The notes beneath the pieces are model-generated. The model ran no database searches, was not told the DNA's origin, and saw nothing but the letters and a program-made list of their open reading frames with translations. From positions 6,936,646-7,000,645 of the forward strand of contig CM054155.1 in assembly GCA_028751875.1 (NCBI GenBank): 64,000 nucleotides of DNA, in the 5' to 3' direction. Position 1 is the stretch's first letter. The number at the start of each line of letters is the position of its first letter. Shown here in pieces: positions 29,065 to 40,964 of this stretch. Origin of the DNA: Rapana venosa (lineage: Eukaryota; Mollusca; Gastropoda; Neogastropoda; Muricidae). The position numbers and the translations under genes are program-made.

Positions 29065-29275
29065 CCTTTCTATCGAGGATAATGAAATAGGCACTCATGT
29101 GCTTTTTTACATCCAGTCCCGGGTGTATGCGGTTTTGTAAATTTTGTCATCTGTTTCCACCGGCACACAATGGCCTACTCTTCCGAAAAGCGGAACAGGA
29201 TTTAACGTGTGCGCAAGATGTTCTGCATGCGTTCGAACATGGGGCCTGGTTTATAGTCTCATCCGAAGGACTTTG
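29065..29275 (+). mobile_element. SINE family A body, plus-strand display
   Basis: 'tatcgaggataatgaaatag' through 'cacaatggcctactcttccg' to 'agtctcatccgaaggact'. It forms the left arm of an inverted pair with 29330-29475. Duplicate at 56333-56540. Confidence 0.75.
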
Positions 29276-29475
29276 ACATTCAGTTCGATTTTTTGTGTCA
29301 AACTGGGAAGAAAGGGCGAGGCCAGGAATCGCAGAACATCTTGCGCACACGTTAAAACCCCCGTTTCGCTTCTCGGAAGGTAGGCCACTGAGTGCCAGTG
29401 GGAACAGATGACAAATTTGACAAAGCTGCATACACACAGGGACTAGTATGTAAAAAATCACATGAGTGCTTATTC
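29276..29475 (-). mobile_element. SINE family A, inverted partner
   Basis: Minus-strand body ('ttgcgcacacgttaaaaccc', 'gagtgccagtgggaacagat'), preceded at 29276-29330 by the short unique linker 'ttgacattcagttcgatttt', also found in inverse sense in the SINE at 31745-31945. The two head-to-head bodies could pair over more than 100 bp. Duplicate at 56541-56745. Confidence 0.75.
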
Positions 29476-29494
29476 TATTTCATTTCATTTATTT

Positions 29495-29818
29495 CATTTG
29501 TACACTTTAAGTCACGAGATTTCTCTGCGTGAAATTCGGGCTGCTCTCACCGGTTTCCCTATCAGAGTGGCTTTTTTTCTAAGAATTTTGCCAGGGACAA
29601 CTCTTGTTGCCGTGGGTTCTTTTACGTGCACTGCATAATTTTTGTATAACACACGGGACTCGGTTTATCGTCTCATCCGAAAGACTAGCGCCCGGACCAC
29701 CTCTCATGGTCTAATGGATGGGGGAAAAGTTTCGGGCCCGACGGGATACGACCACCGTACATTTCCGACCCAGACTTTTCGCTTTCTAGGCAGGCCCTTT
29801 ACCTCTAGACACGATCCA
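29495..29818 (-). mobile_element. tRNA-derived SINE (family B), minus strand
   Basis: Inverse of 28593-28985: 'aagtcacgagatttctctgc', 'gaattttgccagggacaact', 'cgtctcatccgaaagactag', 'catggtctaatggatggggg'. On the minus strand the head reads TGTCTAGAGGTAAAGGGCCT with B-box-like GGT-CGTATCCCG (GGTTCGTATCCCG in the duplicate). Duplicate at 56765-57094, where the head reads intact TGGTCTAGAGG. Confidence 0.8.
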
Positions 29819-30349
29819 CTTTATCCTCGAAATAACAAGAAAAAGAAGAAGAAAAAAGAATATGCATAACGCAAACAATTCTTTACGTTCGCTTTTGCTT
29901 TTAAAGCAAGCATTCAGTGTCCAGGAGAGAGAGCGACGCCATTTTGTTGGGAATAAATCGAGGCGCAGTTACATTTGAAAAGCAGCCAGAGGCTGTTTGA
30001 CGTCATAGATCGTCATCACCACGTGACAGCTGCAATTCACATGGAGGTGGACAGACAAAATTACACAGGAAAGATAGCGGACCCCCCCCCCCCATCTTGT
30101 TTTCCACCCTCTGTTCCTCACTCCTCACCGCCCTATCCTCCCTCTTCCTTCCCTGGCGGATCAACTGTCTTCCGGTTTCCATCTTCTGTATCACTGCTTC
30201 AGATCCCGTCCCCCTCCCTTCCTCCTTACACTGATATGCACTGTTCTCTATGGGTACACACCACAGTTAGCTGTTGCCTCTTTCCCCTTCTCTTTTCCTA
30301 TTATTACTCTTGCATTTTTCATTTATATATTTATTTGCTCTTTTACTAT
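29819..30349. other. Unique DNA, CT-rich, nothing recognised
   Basis: C homopolymer at about 30083-30093 (longer, 16 C, in the second copy at 57356-57371). The open frame across it changes between copies because of this run. No gene called. Confidence 0.5.
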
Positions 30350-30655
30350 ATCCAGGATAATGCAATAAGCACTCATGCGCTTTAATTTTTTTTTAACGGT
30401 TTTGTCATCTGTTCCACCAGCACAAATGGCCTACTCTTACGACAAGCGGAACAGGATTTAACGTGTGCGCAAGATATTCTGCCTGCGTTCGCCACGGGGC
30501 CTCAGTTTCTAGTCTCATCCGAAGGATCTTTTGGGGAGAGTGGAGTCGGCACTGGTGTTAACTCCAGGGGGGAAATCCCCTGAACGGGATTCTAACCTGG
30601 GTCGTCAGATTGCCAGTGCAATGTTCTAACCACTAGGCTACACCGTTCTCCCCAC
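30350..30655 (-). mobile_element. tRNA-derived SINE (family A), most complete copy
   Basis: Minus strand: head GGTGTAGCCTAGTGGTTAGA (A-box), then CCCAGGTTAGAATCCCGTT (B-box GGTTAGAATCC), then GGGGATTTCCCC, GAGTTAACACCAGTGCCGAC, TCCTTCGGATGAGACTAGAA, TTGCGCACACGTTAAATCCT and tail GAGTGCTTATTGCATTATCC. This defines family A and its orientation. Duplicate at 57637-57940. Confidence 0.82.
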
Positions 30656-31740
30656 CCACCCCCTCTTCATACCGCACGTACTACTATTACTACTACTAAT
30701 AAATGGAATGTTTATAGGGCTATATCGAAATTTAAAAAAAAACCTCCTCACCTTTGGGGGGTAAAAGACTAGCCTCTGACTCAAATACTCATGTGATTTT
30801 GCAAAAATTGGGTAGGTTTGACATTTTTTTTAAGCAAACACTTTACTCCTCTAGTCCTTTGCCGTCGGCTAGCTTCCTAACCGCAATATGCATGCGTGGG
30901 GTCAACATTGTATGAACACGAGCAGTCCTCATTTGATGATCATTTCCAACTTTGTTCGTGGCTAGGCCTACCTGGTATTGCTCTATGTCTTCAATCCCCA
31001 AATCAAGTACACAGTGCATTTTTTCATCTTTAAAAAATCTGTGGAAATCATCAGAATTTTTTTCGGACTCGCACTCTATAGAAGATACTACATGACTCGC
31101 AAGGTAAAGCAGGAGTGTAACCTTCTCTATATCCTACTGTCCCTTCTCCCTCCCTCCCCGCCATTGAAAGGGCCACCACTCTCTCCGGCCGGTAATTATC
31201 CTGTGGGCCGCGTCTTCCGGTGACTTACATCACACCCGGTGGCCATTTCAATGCTCTGCCTCCAATTTCAGCCATAACATTATCCTCATTATTCTTTTTC
31301 TGACCTGCTGTTGCTCAACTTTTCCGTTTGTTCGATGTGTGGCCATACCATAATGTTTTGTTTGTTTGTTTTTTTGTAACTGAAATCACATCTGCTAAAA
31401 AACAACCCCCCCAAAGAACAACACAACAACACACCCCAACACAAACACGGAGTTGGCATCAGGTTCAGAATCCTAACAACCGGGGGATGCTGTTATTTTT
31501 GATTCTGTATAAAGTGAACAAGGCTTATGTCCTTACAAAGCAACCTTAGCAATACTGGCTGCATTGTTAAACAGATTTCTTGCAATGTTCCCAAGATAAA
31601 CCCAACAAGCAAACAAAACAGAACAAAGAAGAACCAGAAAAGAAACACCGAAATACCGAACACAAAATGGTATCAGAGCATCTAAAACTACATTGCACAC
31701 AATTTGTTTACCCAAAATATGCGTAAGTCTAAAAGTTAAA
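30656..31740. other. Unique DNA, nothing recognised
   Basis: Begins with a LINE-tail-like scrap 'aataaatggaatgtttatag' at about 30698-30717, then unique sequence with T- and A-runs. No coding signal. Duplicate at 57941-59040. Confidence 0.5.
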
Positions 31741-31744
31741 GATG

Positions 31745-31945
31745 ATTTCAGAAGGAGGGTGGCAGGAGGGTTAATACGTTCGCCTGCCAACAAGTAAACT
31801 GTGATGTTCTGGGTTCGATTCTCAGCCTCACCTTTTCTTTCCAGTTTAACGAAAAAAATGAACTGAATGTCAAAGTCATCGGCTGAGACTATAAACCGAG
31901 GCCCCGTGTGCCAACGCACGCTGAACATCTTGCCCCCACTTTAGA
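31745..31945 (+). mobile_element. tRNA-derived SINE with a different head joined to family A body
   Basis: Head GGTGGCAGGAGGGTTAATAC (A-box-like) and TTCTGGGTTCGATTCTCAGC (perfect B-box GGTTCGATTCT), then 'aatgaactgaatgtcaaagt', then 'gactataaaccgaggccccg' from family A. A second tRNA-like head thus feeds the same body. Truncated at 'tgcccccacttt'. Duplicate at 59043-59237, where the B-box reads GGTTCAATTCT. Confidence 0.8.
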
Positions 31946-32144
31946 AAACGGTGCCTTCAGTCGAGGATTGCGTATTCCCAGTCAGGGCAAGGCAAGCAGA
32001 GAAGCGGAGAAAGACCAGCAAGAAAGGGATTTACAACAGCAGATGTAACAGAGAAAAAAACAAAAACAAACAACAACAACCCTCCCTATTTCTTTCAAAA
32101 CTACTTCCCTTGACCACACCAAAAGCTTTGTCAGTTATTGACAA

Positions 32145-32262
32145 AAGTAATCCACGAAATATGAATGCAGCTACCTTAAAGATGGACAAAAGAAATCGCA
32201 TACGCGAAATCTCACCATTTGGTGAGCCTCTGAACTCTAGCTGAGGAACAAAAAATTAATTC
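32145..32262 (+). mobile_element. Family C SINE 3' tail
   Basis: 'gcagctaccttaaagatgga', 'gcatacgcgaaatctcacca', 'ctagctgaggaacaaaa'. The same tail closes the family C element at 21678-22075 and recurs at 43480-43595. The head is missing. Duplicate at 59440-59555. Confidence 0.65.
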
Positions 32263-32334
32263 AATTCACGTCAGTAAACTGTCTAGGCCTACAATGCAAT
32301 GTTGTTACGATTTGAAAATCAATGTTCTCCAGGG

Positions 32335-32582
32335 TGTCACCTTCCTCTGTGACAAGGCCTAGCAGGCTCAATGGGGAAATTTTCCTCTGGAGTTAACATC
32401 AGCGAAGACTCACTCTCCATAAGTCCTTCGGATGAGATAACATCTTGAGCACACGTTAAATCCTGTTCCGCTATTGTGTGCCGGTGGGAACAGATGACAG
32501 AATTCATAAATCCGCATACACACGGGGGCTGGATGTAAAAAAGCACATAAGTGCTTATTCCATTCTCCTCGATGTAAAAGAA
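32335..32582 (-). mobile_element. SINE family A, minus strand, head truncated
   Basis: 'ctctggagttaacatcagcg', 'aagtccttcggatgagataa', 'agcacacgttaaatcctgtt', 'gtgccggtgggaacagatga', 'tattccattctcctcgatgt'. The B-box end is lost. Duplicate at 59632-59882. Confidence 0.75.
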
Positions 32583-33134
32583 TAAAAAAAACCAAAACAC
32601 AAAATAAGATGGACTGTTTAAACCAGTATAACGTATCTTTCTCGTGTCTTTTCGAGATCATGATTCGTATCAATCTGCCTGTCAGTATTGTAACTGCCCT
32701 TTATGAGATGATTAAAGTGTTTTTTTTTTTTAAACTTTGACTTGACTAGCATAACAATCTGCATCCTTTACCAAAGAAGGAGAAAACCCCCTGTTAAAGT
32801 CGGATTATGACCGTCTATATATTATAGTGAGGTATTTGAAAATTGGTCATACAGCAAACTTCTCATCCGGTGATCGTTCCCAGTGATTCCTTCCAGGTGT
32901 GATGTGGGAGACAGGACATTTTCTGGTGACCCCTGAGTGCTTCTGTTAAGCCAAGAAATGCTCACGTTGTAGTAAGGCAAGGTTGCATCACAGCAGAAGT
33001 CTTGTATTGTAACAGCTCCCACAACTGGTGACACGGAATTCAGGGCAGCGAAATGCACCTGCCCAGACTGATTAGGCAGTGAAGTTGTAGAAGTCTTTGC
33101 AAACTAGTAACGTGTTAGTTGTTGGTGAATTTCG

Positions 33135-33470
33135 CACGCACGCACGCACGCGCGCGCGCACACACACACACGTGCGCGCGCGCAAGCACGCACGCACACA
33201 CAACACATACATGCACGCACGCACGCTCGCACGCATGCACGCACGCCGCACGCACGCGCGCGCATACCACACAACACACACCACCCACACACACACACAC
33301 ACTCTCTCTCTCTCTCTCACAGACACACAGACACAGAACAGACACACAGACACAGACAACACACGCACAAACACACACACACACACACACACACAAAGAA
33401 GAAGATAAAGAAAAAGGAGGAGAAGAAGAGATGATGATGATGAAGAAGAAAAAGAAGAAGAAGAAGAAGA

Positions 33471-33507
<37 letters not shown>

Positions 33508-33520
33508 AGTAGTAGTGTAG
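33135..33520. repeat. Unit 1 CA/CG, GAA and GTA simple-repeat block
   Basis: Alternating CA/CG tract 33135-33300, CT and ACAC tracts to 33394, GAA/GAT tract 33398-33473, then (GTA)n 33474-33520. Duplicate at 60435-60815, in which the GTA tract is longer. Confidence 0.9.
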
Positions 33521-33952
33521 TAGTAGAAAGAAGAAGGACGAGAAGAATGGACGAATACGAAGAAGACGATAATCCGAAGAATGCGAAGAGAAGAAGAGTG
33601 CGAAGAAGAATGCAAAGAATGCCAAGAAGAATGCGAAGAAGAAGATGCTGACGATAAAGAATGCGAACAAGAGGGCTCATGCGAAGTACAAAGAACAGTT
33701 AAGAAGCTAAATGGAAAACTTGAACAAAAACAACACTCTCTCTTCCTTCCTCTTTTACAGAGTTGACGTATCACGTGCTGTTCCACTCCCTCACTGTCAG
33801 GCTATTTTGTCCTCCTTTCCCATGCCTGTAGATGCATTGTTTTACTGCACGTTAAACATCCATCGCCACTGTGGCATACAGTAACAGCATCTTGAGGTCC
33901 TGTTTTTCTTGTAGCATGTGCAAGACACCAGGACATGGCTTTGGTAATTGAT

Positions 33953-33973
33953 GAGGTGTGTGTGTGTGTGTTA

Positions 33974-34020
<47 letters not shown>

Positions 34021-34206
34021 AAACAAGATATCTACCTGAGCATTTTTTGGTCAAACCTTTCTGCCAGTGATTATGAACATGTCAGTGTTCATGAAGTCTC
34101 AGTTCCTCAATGATACTCTCATTCAGAATCATCATCATCATCGTCATCATCGTCATCGTTGTCGTCGTCGTCGTCGTCGTCATCATCATCATCATCATCA
34201 TCATCC
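33953..34206. repeat. Unit 1 (GT)n and (TCA/TCG)n tracts
   Basis: GT tract 33956-34018 and TCA/TCG tract 34127-34206. The same two tracts occur at 38039-38170 and 38282-38377 (unit 3), and at 40216-40300 and 40423-40558 (unit 4). Unit 2 has GT at 35957-36022 and a TCC-rich tract at 36205-36280. Confidence 0.9.
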
Positions 34207-35629
34207 ATCAGCACAATTTTAATGCTATATTCTCAGGGAAACTAATGATACAAGACCTCACTCATGTTTCAGCACAGAAGAAGTTCTTCACCTCCTTAGA
34301 CCATCGCCTCGGGCAGTCCAAGTTATGAAGGCTTTTGCCACAATGAATGACATGTTCAGTTTATTGACCGCAGCTCATTAGCTCCTCTGGCCAATTTCTT
34401 GTTTACTCTGAAGGCAGTGTGAACGCTAGGTAACATTGGAAAAGGGGTTGTGGTGGCCGTAGGGTGTCCGTCAAGATTTTGTGAAAGAAGCAGACAGGTT
34501 TCTATTGGTAGTGCTTTCTCTCTCCAATTTTCCCCCTGCAACTTAAAGACAAGATTGTGGGCTTCATGATGGATGGTCATTTTTGGAATGCCTGCTGGTC
34601 TTTGCAGGGCGATGAGGTAGCATGGGGAGGCGGTGTGGACAGGGGTGGAAGCGGGGATGGGAGGAAGAAAAATAGAGTGAGCAGAGACTACAGAGTTGAA
34701 AGGAATGTGGTAACTGTCTTTACACCATGCTCACTGTTGTCTGCACAACAGGGACTACAGAAGCCAGCACAAACCTGTAAACAAGGAAATCATGGGAACA
34801 ACTTCAAGCTTACGAAATGGATTGTGTAGGATGAAAATGTCACCATTTTAATTAAAAAAAAAGACGAAAACACACTGGTTTCTAAATAATCAATAATTGC
34901 ACAGATAGCTGTTGTATGAGGGAAGACATTTTGACTAGGATTTGTATGTATGGATTGTCAAAGTTAAAGGCTGATCACAAAGCACATTACTTAACTTAAC
35001 ACAATTTTTCTTTAATTCATATTAATGGTTCTTGCATCTTGTTATGCATACTGCAAGGATATCTATATTTTTCATGAAAGAATAAAGCAATGGTTAATCT
35101 AAAGAACAGATGATGACTAAAAAGAAATGACAAAACTGCACAAATTCAAGGGAACGGGTAAAGAATTCAGAACACATAGAAACCAGTGTATGTGGATATG
35201 TGTAAAACCTGAACAATGTAAAGAAAAACAAAAGCTGCAACAAAAACAACAGCAGCAATAACAAAAGAAACTTGTGGAATACCCAAATGAGAATAGTGAC
35301 ATATGCTTGAAAGGCAGTCAGATTTGATACTATGAATAAAAGATCGAAATAAATACACCAAATAAAATAATGAGGTTTAAAAATGGAATGCATACATTTT
35401 AGAAGAGCAAGAGAGAGTAAAACCTACACAAAATATAAAGGAAATTCAAGAACAATTTGGAAAAAAAGAAACAGAATTCATCTGTCTTTTCTGCTTGGGA
35501 GACTTGATATATTGCATGCTCTTCCAGCTCATTCCTGTTACCTATTTGATCATGTTCCTTTCAGCCACATCCACATTCATTGTTTTGTTTACACCACCAC
35601 ACAGTGGTCGCAGCACTTGCTCTCTCTCC

Positions 35630-35882
35630 AAGCTAAGGTAAAGCAGCATTGAACGTTGTAACCAAGTGGATGGGTGACGTTTGCACGCCTTGGCGTCAGT
35701 ACAATCCCCAGTTCACCCAGCTGTAAATAGGTTACTTGCCTCTTTAGGGACAGGGAAGGTAAAGCAGCGAGGAGACAAGATGGGCTCTACCTTCTTTGGA
35801 GTGGCTGAAGTGTCTAACACATTGCTCCCCAACAACACTATAGGTTATGGGAACACCTTTACCTTTTTACCTTGTTTTGTTT
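35630..35882 (+). mobile_element. 5S-like SINE (family E) inside macrosatellite unit 2
   Basis: Plus strand: AAGGTAAAGCAGCATTGAAC, CCAAGTGGATGGGTGACG (5S-like), CAGTTCACCCAGCTGTAAAT, GACAGGGAAGGTAAAGCAGC, then 'ctataggttatgggaacacc' and a TTTACC tail. The tRNA-like start is missing. It breaks the unit-2 sequence, so it post-dates the tandem array. Duplicate at 62935-63180. Confidence 0.75.
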
Positions 35883-35956
35883 ACATGTTGAGCTAATGTT
35901 TTTTGCAGCATGTGCAAGATGCCAGATGAGGTTGATAAATGATGTTGTCTGTGTAT

Positions 35957-36026
<70 letters not shown>

Positions 36027-37489
36027 ACAAGATAGTCTATCCATAGAAATTTTCCCATACATTTCTGTCAGTCTTTTTGCACATGTAGGTGTTCAAGTGG
36101 TCTCAATTCTTCAACAATGTTCTCATTCAATCTTAAAATCATTGTGATTGTCATTATCATTGTTGTTTTTGTCATCATCATTGTGGTAGTCGTTGTCATG
36201 ATCTCTCTCCTCCTTCTCCTCCCCATCCTCCTCCTCAAACATCCTCCTCCTCCTCCTCCTCCTCCTCTCCTCCTCCTCATCTAACACAAATCCAAGGCCA
36301 TGTTGTCAATACAGTAGAGGATAATAATGATACCAATAACTCATTCATTTTACAGCACAGAAGAAAGTTTTCATGTCCTTAGACAATTGCCTTGGGCAGT
36401 CAAGTTATGAAGGGCTTTCCCTACAATGAATGACCATGTTCAGTTTATTGATCGCAGCTCATTAGCTCCTCTTGCCAATTTCTTGTTTACTCTGAAGAGC
36501 AGTGTGAACGCTAAGTAACATTGGAAAAGGAAGGATCAGTGGCCGTAGGGCGTCCTTCAGTATTCTGTGAAAGAAGCAGACAGGTTTCTATTGGCAGTGC
36601 TTTCTCTCTTCCCCTAATTTTTCCCCTGCAACTCAAAGACAAGATTGTGGGCTTCATGATGGATGGCCATTTTTGGAATGCCTGCTGGTCTTTGCAGGGC
36701 TGATGAGGTAGCATGGGGAGGGAGTGGAGGGTGGGGTGGAAGTGGGACTGGGAGGAAAGAAGATAGAGTGAGTAGGGACTACAGTTGAAAGGAATGCTGG
36801 AACTATCTTTTACACCATGCTCGCTGTTGTCTGTAAAACAGGAGACTTCAGAAGCCAGCACAAACTTGCCAAAGAAAGAAACTCAGGAAAATAACTCCAA
36901 GGTTATGAACTCTGTTGTGTATGATTAAAAATGTCATCGTTTTTATGAAAAAGATTAAAATATGCAAAGTTTCTAAATAATGAATTGCACTGATAGCTGT
37001 TGTGTGAGGTAAGATATTTTGACCAGGAGTTTTTCATGAGGTAATGGATTATCAAAGTTAAAGGCTGATCTCAAAGCAAAGTTATGAACTTAACACTAAT
37101 TTTGTATCAAGGTCAATGATTCTTGCATCTGTTATGCACACTGCAAGGATATCTATATTTATGATGAAAGAATGAAGCAATAGTTAATCTAAAGAAGGAT
37201 GATAACTAAGCAAAATGTCAAAACTGCATAAATCAAGGGAAAGAGTAAAGAAGTGAGAACACATAACAACCAGTGTATGAGGAGTATGTGTAAAACCTGA
37301 GCAGCGTAAAGAAGAACAACAGCTGTAACAACCACAGTAACACCAACAGAAGTCCCCAAACATCTTTCGAAACTGGGGAACCAAATTCAGGTGGCAAATG
37401 CACCTGTCCAGATGATAAGGGAACGAAAGTTCAGAAGTCTTTGCAAGTAGTAACATGATAGTTGTCGGTGAATTACGTGCCTGCAAATA

Positions 37490-37760
37490 CACACTCACAC
37501 ACACACATACACACACACACACACACACGCGCGCGCGCTATCACACACACAAACACAGGCATGCACACACACATACCAAAGAAGAAGAAGAAGAAGAAGA
37601 AGAAGAAAGAAGGCAGAAGAGGAGGAGGAGGAGGAAGGAGGAGGAGAAGAAGAAGAAGAAGAAGAAGAAGAAGAATGTGAAGAAGAAGAATGCGCAGAAG
37701 AAGAAGAAGAAGAAGAAGAAGGAGGAGGAGGAGGAGGAGGAGGAGGAGGAGAAGAAGATA
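37490..37760. repeat. Unit 3 CA and GAA/GAG tracts
   Basis: CA/CG tract 37490-37572, then GAA/GAG/AGG tract 37578-37758. Frames here give only Lys/Arg/Glu runs. The equivalent tract in unit 4 is at 39588-39935 and is longer. Confidence 0.9.
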
Positions 37761-38037
37761 GCTGATGGGAAGTACAAAGAACAGTTAGAAGCTAAATGGA
37801 AAACTTGAACAAAAACAACATTTCTCTCCTTCCTCTTTTACAGAGTTGACGTATCACGTGCTGTTCTACTCCCTCACTGTCAGGCTATTTTGTCCTCCTT
37901 TCCCATGCCTGTGGACGCGTTGCTTTATTGCACGTTAAACATCCATCGCACTGTGGCATACAGTAACAGCATCTGAGGTCCTGTTTTTCTTGTAGCATGT
38001 GCAAAACACCAGGACATGGCTTTGGTAATTGATGAGG

Positions 38038-38092
<55 letters not shown>

Positions 38093-38321
38093 GTGTGTAT
38101 GTGAGTGTGTGAGTGTGTGTGTGTGTATGTGAGTGTGTGTATGTGAGTGTGTGTGTGTGTGTGCGTGTGTGTTTAAACAAGATAGTCTACCCTGAGCATT
38201 TTTTGGTCAAACCTTTCTGCCAGTGATTATGAACATGTCAGTGTTCATGAAGTCTCAGCTCCTCAATGATACTCTCATTCAGTCATCATCATCATCATCG
38301 TCATCGTCGACGTCGTCGTCG

Positions 38322-38378
<57 letters not shown>

Positions 38379-39587
38379 GTCAGCACAATTTTAATGCCAT
38401 ATTCTCAGGGAACTAATGATACCAAGACCTCACTCATGTTTCAGCACAGAAGAAAGTTCTTCACCTCCTTAGACCATCGCCTCGGGCAGTCAAGTTATGA
38501 AGGGCTTTTGCCACAATGAATGACCATGCTCAGTTTATTGACCGCAGCTCATTAGCTCCTCTTGCCAATTTCTTGTTTACTCTGAAGAGCAGTGTGAACG
38601 CTAGGTAACATTGGAAAAAGGGGTTGTGGTGGTCGTAGGGTGTCCTTCAAGATTTTGTGAAAGAAGCAGACAGGTTTCTATTGGCAGTGCTTTCTCTCTC
38701 TCTCTCTCTCTCTCTCCCAAATTTTTCCCCTGCAACTTAAAGACAAGATATTGGGCTTCATGATGGATGGCCACTTTTGGAATGCCTGCTGGTCTTTGCA
38801 AAGCTGATGAGGTAGCATGGGGAGGGAGTGGAGGGCGGGGGTGGAAGTGGGGCTGGGAGGAAAGAAGATAGAGTGAGCAGGGACTACAGAGTTGAAAGGA
38901 ATGCTGTAACTGTCTAATACACCATGCTCACTGTTGTCTGCACAACAGGAGACTTCAGAAGCCAACACAAACCTGCCAAAGAAAGAAAATCAGAAAAGCA
39001 ACTCCAAGGTTATGAACTCTGTTTTGTATGATTAAAAATGTCATTGTTTTGATGAAAAAGATTAAAATATGCAAAGTTTATGAATCATCAATTGCACTGA
39101 TAGCTGTGTAGATATTGACCAGGAGGTTTGCACTGAGGTAATGGATTATCAAAGTTAAAGGCTGATCACAAAGCAACATTTACTGAACTTAACACTATTT
39201 TTGTATCAAGGTCAATGATTCTTGCATCTGTTATGTATACTGCAAGGATATATATATTATTTTTGATGAAAGAATGAAGCAATAGTCAATATAAAAGGAA
39301 TGATAACTAAGCAAAATGTCAAAACTGCATAAAATCAAGGAAAGGGTAAAGAAGTGAGAACACATAACAACCAGTGTATGAGGAGTATGTGTAAAACCTG
39401 AACAGCGTAAAGAAGAACAACAGCTGTAACAACCACAGTAACAACAACAGAAGTCCCCAAACATCTTTCGAACTGGGGACACCAAATTCAGGTGGCAAAT
39501 GCACCTGTCCAGACTGATAAGGGAGCGAAAGTTCCAGAAGTCTTTGCAAGTAGTAACATGATAGTTGTCGGTGAATACGTGCCTGCA

Positions 39588-39935
39588 AATACACACACAC
39601 ACACACACACATGTGCGCACACTCTCACACAAACAAACACAGGCATGCACACACACATACCAAAGAAGAAGAGAAGAAGAAGAAGAAGAAGAAGAAGAAG
39701 AAGAAGAAGGCAGAAGAGAGGAGGAGGAGGAGGAGGAGGAGAAGAAGAAGAAGAAGAAGAAGAATGTGAAGAAGAAGAATGCGCAGAAGAAGAAGAAGAA
39801 TGTGAAGAAGGAGGAGGAGGAGGAGGAGGAGGAGGAGGGGGAGGAGGAGGAGGAGGAGGAGGAGGAGAAGAAGAAGAAGAAGAAGAAGAAGAAGAAGAAC
39901 AAGAAGAAGAAGAAGGAGGAGGAGGAGGAGGAGAT
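39588..39935. repeat. Unit 4 CA and GAA/GAG tracts
   Basis: CA tract 39591-39660, GAA/GAG/GGA tract 39664-39932 with two 'gaatgtgaagaa'-type interruptions that also appear in unit 3. Confidence 0.9.
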
Positions 39936-40883
39936 AGCTGATGCGAAGTACAAAGAACAGTTAAGAAGCTAAATGGAAAACTTGAACAAAAACAACACTT
40001 TCTCTTCTTCCTCTTTACAGAGTTGACGTATCACGTGCTGTTCCACTCCTCACTGTCAGGCTATTTTGTCCTCCTTTCCCATGCCTGTGGATGCGTTGCT
40101 TTACTGCACGTTAAACATCCATCGCCACTGTGGCATAAAGTAACAGCATCTTGGAGCTGGTGTTTTTCTTGTAGCATGTGCAAGACATCAGAACATGGCT
40201 TTGATAATTGATGAGGGGTGTGTGTTTGTGTGTGTTTGAGTGTGTGTGTGTATGCGTACGTATGTGTGTTTGTGTGTGTATGTGTGTGTGTGTGTGCATG
40301 CGTGAAAACAAGATAGTCTACCATAGCTTTTTTTGGTCAAACTTTTCTGTCAGTGATTATAAGCATGTGGGTGTTCAACTAGCCTCACGTCTTCAATGAT
40401 AGTTATTCTCATTCAGTTATCATCAACATCATCATCATCATCGTCATCGTCATCACCATCACCACGTCGTCATCGTCGTCGTCATCATCATCATCATCAT
40501 CATCGTCGTCGTTTTTGTCGTCCTCCTTTTCCTCCTCCTCCTCATCACCATCATTATCATCTAGCACAATTCTAACGCCATGTTCTGAATACAGTAGGAG
40601 GTGGAGGGGTGTTAATGATACCAAGACCTCACTCATTTTTCAGCACAGAAGAAGTACTTCACGTCCTTAGGCCATCGCCTCGGGCAGTCAAGTTATGAAG
40701 GGCTTTTGCCACAATGAATGACCATGTTCAGTTTATTGACCGCAGCTCATTAGCTCCTCTGGCCAATTTCTTGTTTACTCTGAAGAGCCGTGTGAACGCT
40801 AGGTAACATTGGAAAAGGGGGTTGTGGTGGCCGTAGGGTGTCCTCATGATTCTGTTAAGAAGCAGACAGGTTTCTATGGCAGT

Positions 40884-40884
<1 letters not shown>

Positions 40885-40963
<79 letters not shown>
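40885..40963. repeat. (CT)n microsatellite, unit 4
   Basis: About 38 CT dinucleotides with one TTCTCT interruption. The equivalent position in unit 3 (38692-38716) has about 12, and units 1 and 2 have only 4-5, so this site expands between units. Confidence 0.9.

Positions 40964-40964
<1 letters not shown>

Noticed and set aside
33115..33786. Long frames rich in Ser, Cys/Val, His/Thr, Asp or Glu/Lys across 33-41 kb and 60-63.7 kb
   Set aside because: They are direct translations of CA, GT, GAA, TCA and CT repeats, appear on both strands at once, and vary with repeat length between copies.
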